Positions 23,219-33,577 of a stretch of DNA of 64,000 nt are shown piece after piece (positions within the stretch are counted from its first letter, which is position 1; each line of letters opens with the position of its first letter). The position numbers were made by a program, and so were the translations under genes. The stretch is taken from contig PCDL01000012.1 in NCBI GenBank assembly GCA_002778095.1, forward strand, positions 1,984,001-2,048,000. Reading direction: 5' to 3'. This stretch comes from Fragosphaeria purpurea. Its lineage: Eukaryota > Ascomycota > Sordariomycetes > Ophiostomatales > Ophiostomataceae. Under the pieces are notes generated by a model that searched no databases, had not been told where the DNA came from, and saw nothing but the letters and a program-made list of their open reading frames with translations.

Positions 23219-23941
23219 GGTTGGGAGGGAATCGATCTGCGATCTGTGTGAAGGATCCGACGAGGCTGACGATGTTGAAAACGAGATTATTGTGGCAAAA
23301 GATTTTGGATGTTTTATTTGTTTTTGTCATTATTTTTTTTTGTTTCTGCACGTCTAAAAGCTACACTGGAGGACGACAAAGTAACTGATTTGTTGCGGGT
23401 TTGGTTTCCGGCATCCTGCATATGTCGCTTCAATTTGCATGTCCATTTTCACAAGCCAAAAATGGACGTACCGTTGATGACACACGGACCAGCGGCGCTT
23501 TCTCGTAGAGCGGAGATTGTGGAGAGAAAAGAGCGGGTGAGACTAAAGTCACGCCAGGAGCTCGTGCTGCCGGTCAATGCGCATCGTCCAATCAGACGCG
23601 TTTTCGCCTCGTGCTAGAGTGGGTCCATTTTATCGGCCCACCCAATGGACTCCAGCGCGTCACGAGCTATGCGTGACGTTTTGGATCGCCGCTGCTGCTG
23701 CTTTTGGCTGCTTTGCTGCTCTTTGTTGCTCTTTCCTGCTGCTGCTCAAAGCAAAAAGGCAAGAACACTCGTCGCACTTTCCTTTGTCGTCGAAAACGCA
23801 CAATTTTCTGCCAATTTCTCACTTTCTTATATAATCGCCCTTTCTTAAGTTTGGTGCTCTTTTTTTCACCTCAACCTCACTCCTATCTTTCAATCGACAC
23901 CAATTGAACTTTAGCGCTACAAAACCCAGCGCGCACCGAAC
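23219..23941. promoter_or_regulatory. Intergenic region, 723 bp
   Basis: 3'-UTR of isocitrate lyase followed by the promoter and pyrimidine-rich leader of the histone-chaperone gene (about 23690-23890). No other gene seen. Confidence 0.4.
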
Positions 23942-25635
23942 ATGGCCGACAATACTGCACCCCACGTCGCCTCGGCCGTGCCCGCCGGCATGCTCACGCC
24001 GTCCGGGGCCAGCACCCCCGGCGGACCCGTCACCGGCGCCGGCACCGGCACCGTCACGCCGGCCATGTCCGAACTGCCCCCGGACCAGGTCACCTACAGC
24101 CTCAAGGTCTCGCTCGCCGACCTGTGCGCCAAAGCCGCCGTGCTCTACTCGCAGCAGAAGAACTACGAAGAGGCCGCCGAGCTGTACGCCCGCGCCGCCG
24201 AGATGCAGGCCGAGATCAACGGCGAGATGGACCCGGAGAACGCCGAGATCCTGTTCCTGTACGGCCGCGCGCTGTTCAAGGTGGGCCAGAGCAAGAGCGA
24301 CGTGCTCGGTGGCAAAGCACCCGAGGCGGGTGAGCCTGCCGCGCCCGCCAAGACGGCAAAGCCGCCGGCCAAAGCCGACAAGGCCGCGCCGGGTCTCATT
24401 GCCCAGGCCATCAGCAAAGGCGGCGACGACGCGACCGTCGCAGGCAGCGGCAGCGGAAGCGGCAGCGCAGCAACGAAAGCGGAGGACGCCGCGCTCGAGG
24501 CGAAGAAGCCGCTGTTCCAGTTTGCGGGCGACGAGGAATGGGACGCTTCGGAAGAAGAGGTGCGTCGCGTGTCGTGGGAATGAAAAAAAAAAAAAAAAAA
24601 AACCACACAAAAATCCACGAGGCAAACAAAGTACCTAACTGACCTCATGTAGGACGCCGACGCTGCCGACGAGGAGAAGGGGGAGGAAGACGAAGAGGAA
24701 GACGAAGACGATTTGGCCGTGGCCTTTGAGGTGCTCGACCTGGCGCGCGTGCTGTTTGAGAAGCGGCTGGAGGAGCTGAAGGCGAACGACGCTACGGCAG
24801 CAGCAACGGCTACCAGCGACGACGCGGCAGCCAGCAAGGACAAGGGAAAGGAGGCGGAAGCAAAGGACACCACTGCAGAGACTTTCGGAGACAACAACGC
24901 AGACGACGACGCGCAGGGAGACGCGGCACCGGCCGGCGACCGCACCGTGGGCGGGTCCCTCCGCCATATTCTGGAGCGGCTGGCCGACACGCACGATCTC
25001 CTGGCTGAGATCTCGTTGGAAAACGAGAGGTAGGTTTTCGAACGTCTCTGCAAGAAGAAGAAAAAGAAGGCGAAAAAAGAAAGAAAGAAAAACTTTTTTC
25101 CCTGTCCTCTGTCCTCGTTCTGCCCGTTCCCGGCCGACGGATCGACAACACGAAGTAGCTCTGAGGAAGGAAAAGATGAAAGCGAGGCTTGTGTTAACCT
25201 GCGGTTTTTTTTTTCCCTTGCACGTTCTACAGGTACCCCAATGCCATTGTCGACTCCCGGGCGTCGCTGGCGTACAAGAAACAATTCTTGCCCGAAGAAT
25301 CCGAGATCATCGCCGAGGCCCACTTTAAGCTGTCGCTGGCGCTCGAGTTTGCATCGGTGACGACGACGTCGTCGGCCGGCGAAGGACAGACGGGCAGCGG
25401 CGCCGCCGCCGAGGGCAAGGACCAGCAGCAGCAACAACAGGTCGACCAGGAGCTGCGCGACGAGGCCGCCCGCGAGCTCGAGGCCGCCATTGCCAGCACC
25501 AAGCTGAAGCTGCAGAACAAGGAGGTCGAGCTGGCCACGCTGCACTCGCCCGAAGATAACGAGTCGACGCGCCGCCAGATTGCCGACGTCAAGGACATGA
25601 TTGCGGATATGGAGCAGCGGGTGAGTTTGTTTCGT

Positions 25636-25674
<39 letters not shown>

Positions 25675-26088
25675 GGTCTGCCGTAAAAACCGCTAACAAG
25701 GCAGCTCGTCGACCTGCGCAAGCCCCCGATTGACCTCAACGCGGCGGTCAACGGCCCCGCCGGCGCAGGCCTGGGCGGCCTGCTCGGTGCGCTCAGCGGT
25801 GCTGCCGGCGGCCGGGACGCCGCCAACGTCGAAGAGGCCAAGCGGGCCGCCACCGACCTGACAGGCCTGGTCCGGAAACGGGCCAAGGACGCGCCGGCCG
25901 GCGCTGCCGCGGTTGCGGCTTCTACGACGACGGCGGCGACGACGACCACGAAGCCCCCGTCCTCGGAGACCGCCAACGGTCACGACCACGGAAACGGCAG
26001 CAGCAACGGCACCAAACGTAAGGCGGAGGCGCCGGCGGCCGGCGAGGACGAGGAGACCAAAAAGGCGCGTACGGTGGATGCTGCGTAA
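23942..26088 (+). CDS. NASP/Hif1/Sim3-family histone chaperone (four exons)
   Basis: Exons 23942-24559, 24653-25029, 25233-25620 and 25705-26088 join to 588 residues. The first TPR unit reads LADLCAKAAVLYSQQKNYEEAAELYARAAEMQ and on to ALFKVGQSK. It is followed by a disordered, acidic region (EEKGEEDEEEDEDDLA) that interrupts the second TPR, as in all NASP proteins. Exon 3 supplies the SHNi-TPR block: YPNAIVDSRASLAYKK, then IIAEAHFKLSLALEF. Next comes a coiled coil (ELRDEAARELEAAIASTKLK) and a C-terminal bipartite basic signal (GTKRKAEAP...KKAR) suiting nuclear import. Known relatives carry H3-H4 or CENP-A-H3 variants for chromatin assembly. Introns contain low-complexity DNA (a 20-A run, a TA microsatellite). 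The family call is firm; which of Hif1 or Sim3 it serves as is not decided. Confidence 0.92.
24583..24602 (+). repeat. Poly(A) run in histone-chaperone intron 1
   Basis: Twenty consecutive A residues inside the 93-nt first intron. Confidence 0.9.
25640..25671 (+). repeat. (TA)16 microsatellite in histone-chaperone intron 3
   Basis: About 16 perfect TA dinucleotides filling the centre of an 84-nt intron (25621-25704), between the GTGAGT donor and the GCTAAC branch point. Confidence 0.95.
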
Positions 26089-26703
26089 GACGGTTGTGCG
26101 CAGAAGGACGCGAAGGGGGTGATGCGGGTGTACGATTAATATTGAGACATTGTGTGGGGGCGCACAGGCGGATGGACAATCGGGTCTGTTTTGCTTGATT
26201 TTCTTCTTGTTATTTGTTTGCTTTTTACTTTCGGTACGGGCTCGTTTTGTTTGGGGTTATTTTCGGTATTTAACGAATTAGCTGGGATTGTGAAAGGTTT
26301 CCCAGGGGTGATGGCTTCTCGTGCGGCTATCGAGAAAGTAGGAAAGGGGAGTTATGAAGGGGCTCGACGAGCGTTCGGTTGTCAGATCTACCAAGGTGTA
26401 GGATTGTTTGTTATCTAGCTTCCGCGGGATCAATATACGGCAGGACGCCAATATGGTTTTTTTTACGACCAGATTTAAACTCTGAACTGCCAAAGCGTAA
26501 AATACTATAAGAAACCTTTGTAGTATCCTTTTCTTGGTATACCTATTTCCTTGTTTATTACCAACGCCACAGTCAAAATTGTATCTAATTATCAAAGGGT
26601 ATCCGCTCAGGCCAGTATCAGAAAATCCAAACGCCCTCCGCATGTCGCCATGCATTCCGTTCCCGTGTATGTTCCCTAGCAACGTCTTTTTTGTTTCTGC
26701 CCG
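26089..26703. other. Convergent intergenic region
   Basis: 3'-UTR space of 615 bp between the histone-chaperone gene and the Snf2 gene, AT-richer than its neighbours. Nothing else recognised. Confidence 0.4.
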
Positions 26704-29700
26704 TTACAATTCATCCGTCTCGTCCGTCTCGTCCTCGCTGTCCTGGATGGTGACCGACTGAGGATGAAATCGGCCGTTGTCTTTCAGCGCTGCCGTTGTT
26801 TCCAAACGATCCGCCAGGTCCGCATCCTCCACTGGGGCTGGGCTGCTCGGCAGGCTGATCACCACCATGGGGTTGTCGTCACCGCTGGCTTCTTGTTTGA
26901 TCTCCGTGGCCGGAGTAGCAGGACTCGTTCGACTGTCCGGCTGCTGTGTCTCATCGGCCGGTGCGGTAGCACCGGCGTCACTATGGGCCTCAGACGGCAG
27001 ACGCGGCTCGTCGTCTGGCTCGGCTTTGATCCGGACGGACGGAACCGTCTGACGACTGCTCCTGTCGCTGCCTTCTCGTTTGATCCTCGGCGGTGAGGCG
27101 GGCGACGCGGCATGTGCTGCTGCCACCCCTTCTTCGTCTTCCTTCTTCACGGCAGACACCCCCGGTCCGTCCGTCCCTGCCTCCATCTTTTCCGGCTTCA
27201 CAGCCACATCGTCTTCGGTGTCTTCCTGCTCCTCCGCCTGTTCCTGCAGCCGCGCCGCCCGCTTCCGGTAGAACCCTTCCAGGCACTGCCGCCGCTGCTC
27301 GGGCGTCCAACTCTCCACCACCAGGGCAAAGTCCGTGGCCGTCGCGAACCCGGCGTCGCGCGCCATCGTGCAAAACTGGCGGCGCATCACGTCGGCCGGC
27401 GGGTTGTAGCGGTAGCCGGGCTGGCGGCCAGGGAGTTCCGTCCCCGCCGAGACAAACGCCGCGCTGGTGTCGGCTAGTAGGACATCGAGGTCGTGGTTGT
27501 GGTCGGGTACCGTCGTCTGCGGGCGGCCGTCGACCAGCGGAGCTCCATCCAGATCCAGCGTGTCACCGTCGTCCTCGTCGTTGTCGTTCTCGTTCTCGTC
27601 CTCTTCTCTCAACACCAGCTCGGCCTGCCGCGACAACTGCGCCTCGATGCGGCTGCTGCCGACGACCTCGGAGTTGTCGTGCGTGTACTCCACACCGGCG
27701 CTGGCGAGGATGGCCTGAATGGCGTTACTTTCCGGCCTGGTCGCTGCCCTCGTGGCGGAGGCGGAAGCGGAGGCGGACGCGTCCGGTTTCGTGTCTTCGT
27801 CGTCCTCTTCCAAGCTGGCCGCCAACTGGCTGAGCGCGGCGTCTCCGTTGCCACCGGATTTCCCGGTCGTGCCGCCGCCGCCGCCTGTGGTCTGACTCGC
27901 GGCGCCCTCAAGCTTCACCAGCACCTTGGTCTCGTCGTCGGCCGCCGCCCGCTCCATGTCGATGGTCGTCAGCCGCACGCCCGCTTTCGCCTCGGCAATG
28001 TTGGTCTTGTTGACGATGTCGCGCAGCACGACCTGGTCCGTGTGGAACGTGAACAGGTTCTCCAGCCCAAAAATCTCGCCTTTGCGCTCGCTGTCCTGCT
28101 GCACGCCCCGGAAATACCGCCGCTCCGTCGACGCGCTGTAGCCGATGTTGGCCTGCTGCTGCTTGTACACCTGGCGTGCGTACACGATCTCCTCGATGGT
28201 GCCGGCCGACACGAGCCGGAACACGTCGACGTCGCGCACCTGGCCGATGCGGTAGGCGCGGTCCTGCGCCTGCAGGTCGTAGGCCGGGTTCCAGTGCGGG
28301 TCGAAGATGACGACCTTGTTGGCCGAGGTGATGTTGAGGCCGACGCCGCCGGCCTTGGTCGAGATCAGAAACACAAACTGCGCCGGGTCGGCGTTGAAGT
28401 CGTCGACGACGCGCTGGCGCTCGTCGTAGCTGAGCGAGCCGTCGAGGTAGCTCACGCTGTAGCTCGTGTTGTGGAACAGGTGCTGCAGGATGCGCAGCAG
28501 GCGCACCGTGTGCGAGAAGACGAGCACCTTGTCGCCGTTGGCGTGCCAGAAACGCAGCAGCTTGCGCAGCACCTTCCACTTGCCGCAGAAGGCCGGGTCG
28601 GCCAGGTAGACAAGCGAGTCGCGGTGGCGGTACAGCGCGGCCCAGTCGTCGGGCACGCAGAGCCGGAGCACGTTCATAGCGCGCTCGTGGCGCTCGGCGA
28701 CGGCGGCGCCCGCCGTTGTCGCCGTCGGGGTCGCTGCCGAGGTCGCTGCCGTCTGGTCGGCTGCCGGTACCGCCGGCGAAGCGGACGGGTCGATGCCGGC
28801 GCCGCTGTCCGCAGATGACGGCACCAGCAGCATCAGATGGTTCGACAGCTTGAGCAGGTTCTGGATCGTGGGGAACACCAGCGCAAACCAGTGCGTCACG
28901 CCGTCGGACAGGTACCGGTAGCAGCACCAGCCGCGCTTGCTGCCCGAGCCGCAATCGCAGGGCTCCGTCGCCCGGCGCAGCAGCTCGACCTGCTCGCTGT
29001 TGATGAAGTTCTCGTAGGCCTGGCTCTGGCGCGCCGTGAGCGGGCAGAAGACGACGCGGTCCGTCTTGCGCGGCAGCTGGTGCGCGATCAGCGACTTCAT
29101 GCGGCGCAGGAAATAGTCCGGCAGCAGGTTCTGGACGAGTTTCTTGGCGGTGCGGCGCGCCAGGCTGAGCTGGTAGAGCGTGGCGTCGTGCGACTGCCCA
29201 ATGGTCAGCGGCCGGCTGATGGTCTGGCGCCACTCGGCCATGGTGCCGAAGCGGCCCGGGTTGGTCCAGTTGAGCAGGGTCCACAGCTCCTCGTAGCGGT
29301 TCTGGATGGCGGTGCCCGTGAGGCCGATGCGGCAGAGGGCGTTGACGGCGTTCATGGCCTGGGTGGTCTCCGAGGTGTGCTCTTTGAGCACGTGGCACTC
29401 GTCGGCGACGACGGCGTCCCAGCGCACGGCGTTGATGCGCTCGCGGTGGTTCTTGTACGTGGCGTACGTCGTGATCATGATCTCGAGGCGGCCGGCGCGC
29501 GCCGCCTGCAGCACGTCGTCCTTGCCGGCGCCGTGGTACACGTCGACGTGCCACCAGCCCCAGCGCTGCAGCTCGTTGCGCCAGTTCTGCAGCAGCGAGC
29601 CCGGGCAGACCACCAGCACCACGGGGTACCAGCGGCCGTCGCGCGGGTCCGTGCCGCCGCTTCTTCCCCCACCAACGACGACGCCACCAACCGTGCGCTC

Positions 29701-30855
29701 GTCCGCCACCGCAGCAGGGGCCCGCCGCATTTTGCGCATCCGCTTGGCATCCCGCTCGTCGCCCGTCTTGCCGAAGGCGGCCGTCAAGAAGGCGGCCACC
29801 TGCACGGTCTTGCCCAGGCCCATGTCGTCGCCGAGGATGCCGCCGCGCTGGTACACAAAGAGCCGGTGCAAGAACTGCACGCCGGCAATCTGGTAGTCGC
29901 GCAAGTACTGCGCGATGCACGCCGGGATGATGCCCGCTGAGTACTGCAGCACCACGTCTTTGTATTCGCGCGAGGGCCGGATAAGGCTGTCGAAATGGGG
30001 CCGCTGTTGGAGGGCCGACGCCGACGACGGCGCGCTCTCTGCCGCCCGGCGGCTCCCCGCGCTGCCTCCTCTCCCCAGAAGCAAAGTGGACGCATCGGGT
30101 ATGTCTCGATCGCGGCGGTGGTGCTGCTGCTGCTGCTGTTGGTGCTGCTGGCGGCGCCGGCGACGGCCGACGTCGTCATCGTCGGAGAAGTAAATGTCCG
30201 TGTAGTCGGGCGGGAGGCACAAGCCGGCGTCTTTCAATATGGCCAGTTTGCTTTCAAACTCCCGCCGGCGCTGCCGGACGTACTCCGGTCCGTCCACGTC
30301 GTTGTCGTTGTTGTCGTTGTCGTTGTCATCGTCGCCGTCCTCCTTCAACCCGGAATCGGATGCGGAATCCTCCGCGCCGTTGTTGAAGACTCCAGAGTTT
30401 CGGACGGGCCGACGCTGGCGTCCGCTAGTGCCAACAGACACCCGGCTGCTTCCGCCGCGCGTTGCACCACTTCCTGCCGTCGCCGTCGTTTTCGTCGTCG
30501 TGCGCGATCCTACTCTGGCATCCGCCCGCTTCTTGCTGCCCGCTGCTGCCCCCCGCCCCCGCCCCCGCCCACGCCCACGCCCACGCCCGCTGCCCCGGCC
30601 CGACGAAATTCTTTTGCGCTTCTTCAGACGCTCGTAGGCACCGTCCGACTCGTCCGTCCATTCGACCTTCACGCCGACCTCGTCCTCCTCCTCATCTTCG
30701 CCGGCGGCGGATCGCTCCTCGCTGCGTGGCCTGGACCGTTTGCTGGCCGTTCGTCCAACCGGCTGCTCGAGCGGTTGCAAGTCCAGTTCGGACGCCGTCG
30801 AGTCATCATCGATCACGATCGAATCCTGTACAGCTTCAGCGCGGCGCGCTGCCAT
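26704..30855 (-). CDS. ERCC6L2-like (Rad26-like) Snf2-family DNA translocase
   Basis: Intronless, 1,383 residues from ATG 30855. The N-terminal ~280 residues are disordered with acidic, Gly-Arg and Gln/His tracts. The Snf2 ATPase follows: YLRDYQIAGVQFLHR, Walker A GDDMGLGKT with Lys349, the Walker B variant DECH at 485-488, then a helicase-C lobe with FLISTKAGGVGLNIT (Lys near 834) and QAQDRAYRIGQ. Between the lobes there is a CDCGSGSKRGWCC cysteine motif. After the motor come RQVYKQQQANIGYSAS, ERRYFRGVQQD and GEIFGLENLFT, then GVEYTHDNSEVVGSS, which is the ERCC6L2 hallmark, and finally a HEBO-like segment (MRRQFCTMARDAGFATATDF). Mammalian ERCC6L2 acts in DNA end joining and transcription-linked repair. 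The acidic C-tail ends in DSEDETDETDEL. The gene shares a 371-bp divergent promoter with an AidB-like dehydrogenase. Confidence 0.92.
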   Translation of the reverse strand: MAARRAEAVQDSIVIDDDSTASELDLQPLEQPVGRTASKRSRPRSEERSAAGEDEEEDEVGVKVEWTDESDGAYERLKKRKRISSGRGSGRGRGRGRGRGRGAAAGSKKRADARVGSRTTTKTTATAGSGATRGGSSRVSVGTSGRQRRPVRNSGVFNNGAEDSASDSGLKEDGDDDNDNDNNDNDVDGPEYVRQRRREFESKLAILKDAGLCLPPDYTDIYFSDDDDVGRRRRRQQHQQQQQQHHRRDRDIPDASTLLLGRGGSAGSRRAAESAPSSASALQQRPHFDSLIRPSREYKDVVLQYSAGIIPACIAQYLRDYQIAGVQFLHRLFVYQRGGILGDDMGLGKTVQVAAFLTAAFGKTGDERDAKRMRKMRRAPAAVADERTVGGVVVGGGRSGGTDPRDGRWYPVVLVVCPGSLLQNWRNELQRWGWWHVDVYHGAGKDDVLQAARAGRLEIMITTYATYKNHRERINAVRWDAVVADECHVLKEHTSETTQAMNAVNALCRIGLTGTAIQNRYEELWTLLNWTNPGRFGTMAEWRQTISRPLTIGQSHDATLYQLSLARRTAKKLVQNLLPDYFLRRMKSLIAHQLPRKTDRVVFCPLTARQSQAYENFINSEQVELLRRATEPCDCGSGSKRGWCCYRYLSDGVTHWFALVFPTIQNLLKLSNHLMLLVPSSADSGAGIDPSASPAVPAADQTAATSAATPTATTAGAAVAERHERAMNVLRLCVPDDWAALYRHRDSLVYLADPAFCGKWKVLRKLLRFWHANGDKVLVFSHTVRLLRILQHLFHNTSYSVSYLDGSLSYDERQRVVDDFNADPAQFVFLISTKAGGVGLNITSANKVVIFDPHWNPAYDLQAQDRAYRIGQVRDVDVFRLVSAGTIEEIVYARQVYKQQQANIGYSASTERRYFRGVQQDSERKGEIFGLENLFTFHTDQVVLRDIVNKTNIAEAKAGVRLTTIDMERAAADDETKVLVKLEGAASQTTGGGGGTTGKSGGNGDAALSQLAASLEEDDEDTKPDASASASASATRAATRPESNAIQAILASAGVEYTHDNSEVVGSSRIEAQLSRQAELVLREEDENENDNDEDDGDTLDLDGAPLVDGRPQTTVPDHNHDLDVLLADTSAAFVSAGTELPGRQPGYRYNPPADVMRRQFCTMARDAGFATATDFALVVESWTPEQRRQCLEGFYRKRAARLQEQAEEQEDTEDDVAVKPEKMEAGTDGPGVSAVKKEDEEGVAAAHAASPASPPRIKREGSDRSSRQTVPSVRIKAEPDDEPRLPSEAHSDAGATAPADETQQPDSRTSPATPATEIKQEASGDDNPMVVISLPSSPAPVEDADLADRLETTAALKDNGRFHPQSVTIQDSEDETDETDEL

Positions 30856-31226
30856 GGTCACAGCGTGATGGACACATCAGTAGGGCTGATGAGGTGGATA
30901 GTCAAGAGACGCGACGCGCCAGGCAAGCAGCTCTTTCCAAATTAAGTGCGGCTACAAATTTACGTAATCGTCCAAAATGCGCTAAAACGGCTCCGCCTAG
31001 GGACTCGCCACAACCAAGCCTTCGGTAAGCTCTCCGCACTTCCGATCACGCACATGCAATGATGACGACCTGACCAGCCTCGGCTTCTGGCCGTTCCACG
31101 ATGGACGACAGTTTGGGAAACGAGGCGGTGGACTAAATCGGTTGCAGTTCATTTGTGTTACCTCTATGAAAAGTGGTGATCATTGGTCCAAGCTTCGAAA
31201 AGCAGAATTGAAAATCAAGAATCACA
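30856..31226. promoter_or_regulatory. 371-bp divergent promoter between Snf2 and AidB-like genes
   Basis: The only non-coding DNA between two head-to-head start codons (30855 minus, 31227 plus). It must hold both core promoters and leaders. No known damage-response box was recognised by eye. Confidence 0.6.
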
Positions 31227-33310
31227 ATGGAGCCCTCTACCTCCAACACGGGCTTCTTCCAGCAGCTCCCGGAGCTGAAGAACCAGTTTTACGAAGATGT
31301 CTGCATCCAGCGGGCGTTAAAGTGTAAGCCGCGTGACCTCCTTTGCATGGCATCTGGATTGAGTCCTCCCTCCCGTTAACCGTGGCCCAGTCCTAGTCCC
31401 TCCCGAGGTGCGCCAGCAGGTCGAACCCGAACTCGCCCAACTCGGCGCCGACGTGCTTGCTCCGCAGATCTTTGACTACATCACCGACGCCGAGCGCAAC
31501 CTGCCGTACCTCCGGGGCAGCGGCCGCGATGCCTTTGGCCATCCGACGAGCGAGCTGGTCACCGGCGAAGGCTGGCGCAAGCTGCAGGCGTTTGGGATTG
31601 AACGGGGGTGGGGTTTTTTTTTTCAAATATAACAACTTTCTGTGCTGCCTCGGGCCCATTTTATTAACGGCGACGACGGATAGACTGGTCGCGTACAACT
31701 ACACCACCAACTATGGCGCCTCCTCGCGCCTCCTGCAGATGCTGCGCTTCGTCCTCTGGGAGCCGTCCGGCGCTTCCACCACGTGCCCTGGCGCCATGAC
31801 CGACGGCGCCGCCCGCCTGCTGCAGCGCCACTTGGCCCGGTCGGACCTGGAACCGACCGCGCGCCACGTGCTCGCGAGCGCCTACGCCCGCCTCACGTCG
31901 CGCGACCCGGCGCGTGCCTGGACCAGCGGGCAGTGGATGACCGAGCGGCCGGGCGGGTCAGACGTATCGCGGACCGAGACGGTGGCGACGTTTGTGGGAC
32001 GCACCGACGACGTCGACGTTGACGCCGATGGCCTGCCGCTGGGCCCCTGGTCCATCGACGGCTTCAAGTGGTTCTCGTCGGCGACCGACGCCAACATGAC
32101 CATTCTGCTGGCGCAGACCAGCCACGGGCTGTCCGCGTTTTACGCACCCATGCGACGGCGACGGCGGCAGCATCCCACACAGTCGGCCTACGGCGACGGC
32201 ACCGAACTCAACGGCATCCGCATCCAGCGCCTCAAGGACAAGCTCGGCACGCGCCCCGTGCCGACGGCCGAGCTCGAGCTGCGCGGCGTGCGCGCCTGGC
32301 TGCTGGGCGCCGAAGGCCACGGCGTCCGCGAGATCGCCACCGTGCTGGCCATTACGCGCGTGCACTGCGCCGTCGCGTGCCTGGGGCTGGCGGGCCGCGC
32401 GCTGGGCGTGGCCAAGGCGTACGCGCGCGTGCGCACGATCGCCGGCGGCCGCCGCTTCCTGTACCAGAGCCCGCTGCACATGCACACGCTGGCTGGCCTG
32501 GTGACGGACTACCACGGCATGCTGCTGCTGACCCTCTACACGGCGCACGTGTTGGGTCTGGAGGAGCGGCAACCCAAGACAGAAAAAACGACGACGACGG
32601 CGGGACCGCCGCCGCCGCTGAACGGCCACACGCGCCTCCTTCTCCTCGAACCGCCACCCCACCTGGTCGCCCCGCTCCTGCGCGTCCTCAGCTCGCTGCA
32701 CAAGGCGTACTGCTGCCAGCAGGCCGTGCCGCTGCTGCACGCGGCGTGCCTCGAGTCCCTGGGCGGCGTAGGCTACCTGCTGAACCACGAGACGGAGCCG
32801 CTGAACCTGGCGCGCCTCTTCCGCGACGGCTGCGTCAACGCCATCTGGGAGGGCACGACGGACGTGCTGAGCACGGACCTCGTGCGCACGCTGACGCACG
32901 CGGCCCACGGGCGCGCCAGTCTGGACGCGCTGCAGTGGCTGGTGGGCGCGGCGACCGCGTGCGACGCGCTCGCGTCCCACATTGTGGCAAAATGGACGGC
33001 GCTGCGCGCCCGCATCGAGACGGGCATCCGCGCAGCGGCCGCGCGCGACGTGCTGCTGGCCGACGCCCGTGCGGTCCTCTACGGGGCCGCCGAGATCCTC
33101 ATCGCCAGCCTGCTGCTGGCGGACGCGCGCAGCGACGGGGCGCCCGCGGCGGCGGCCATGAGCCGCCGGTTTCTCGTCAGCAAGGGGTTCCTGGCGAGCG
33201 ACCCGGCCGTGGCTGCCGCTTCGGCCGACGAACGCCTGGCGACGGACACCGCCATTGTATACGGACCCAGCGGCGTGGACGCGGGGACGGCCGGTGCGGC
33301 GAAGCTGTGA
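31227..33310 (+). CDS. AidB-like acyl-CoA dehydrogenase (three exons)
   Basis: Exons 31227-31323, 31391-31607 and 31684-33310 give 646 residues. The first exon reads MEPSTSNTGFFQQLPELKNQ, and the join into FLVPPEVRQQVEPELAQLG restores the AidB-type N-terminus; exon 2 has DAERNLPYLRGSGRDAFG. Exon 3 carries the FAD-binding dehydrogenase core: TCPGAMTDGAARLL, QWMTERPGGSDVSRTE, the GFKWFSSATDANM segment, a hydrophobic helical domain and the C-terminal VNAIWEGTTDVLSTDLV. E. coli AidB belongs to the Ada response to alkylation; fungal relatives are described only as acyl-CoA dehydrogenases, so substrate is unknown. Intron 2 has a weak donor (GTGGGG) but a good TTAAC branch point. No peroxisomal or mitochondrial signal is obvious. 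It is divergent from the Snf2 gene and convergent on spermidine synthase. Confidence 0.9.
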
Positions 33311-33577
33311 GAGCGTTGGGGGCGGGCGGGGGAATGAATCTGTAAAATTCCAATTGGCATCACGTCTATAGTTTTGCGTCTTTCCAACCGAATCACTTTT
33401 TTTTTGTCTATTCTTGTCATACTGGGCCATGCCACCCCATATCGACCAACTTTTGATCCATGCCCCCATGCCCTCCCCTCCGGACCCAAACAGAAAAGAG
33501 TCGTAGACGTTCATTACCAGACCAACGAGGAAGACGACGAAAACACCACCCGCACACGGACGTCGGTCCCGGACGCC

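Noticed and set aside
27908..29940. Long open frames antisense or shifted to the Snf2 gene (up to 670 codons)
   Set aside because: They overlap the catalytic motifs of a clear ATPase gene, are Arg/Ala/Pro-rich as expected from GC-rich third positions read in other frames, and show no domains.
31958..33514. 518-codon minus-strand open frame over the dehydrogenase
   Set aside because: Shadow of a GC-rich gene; composition is Arg/Gln/Ala-rich with no family motif.
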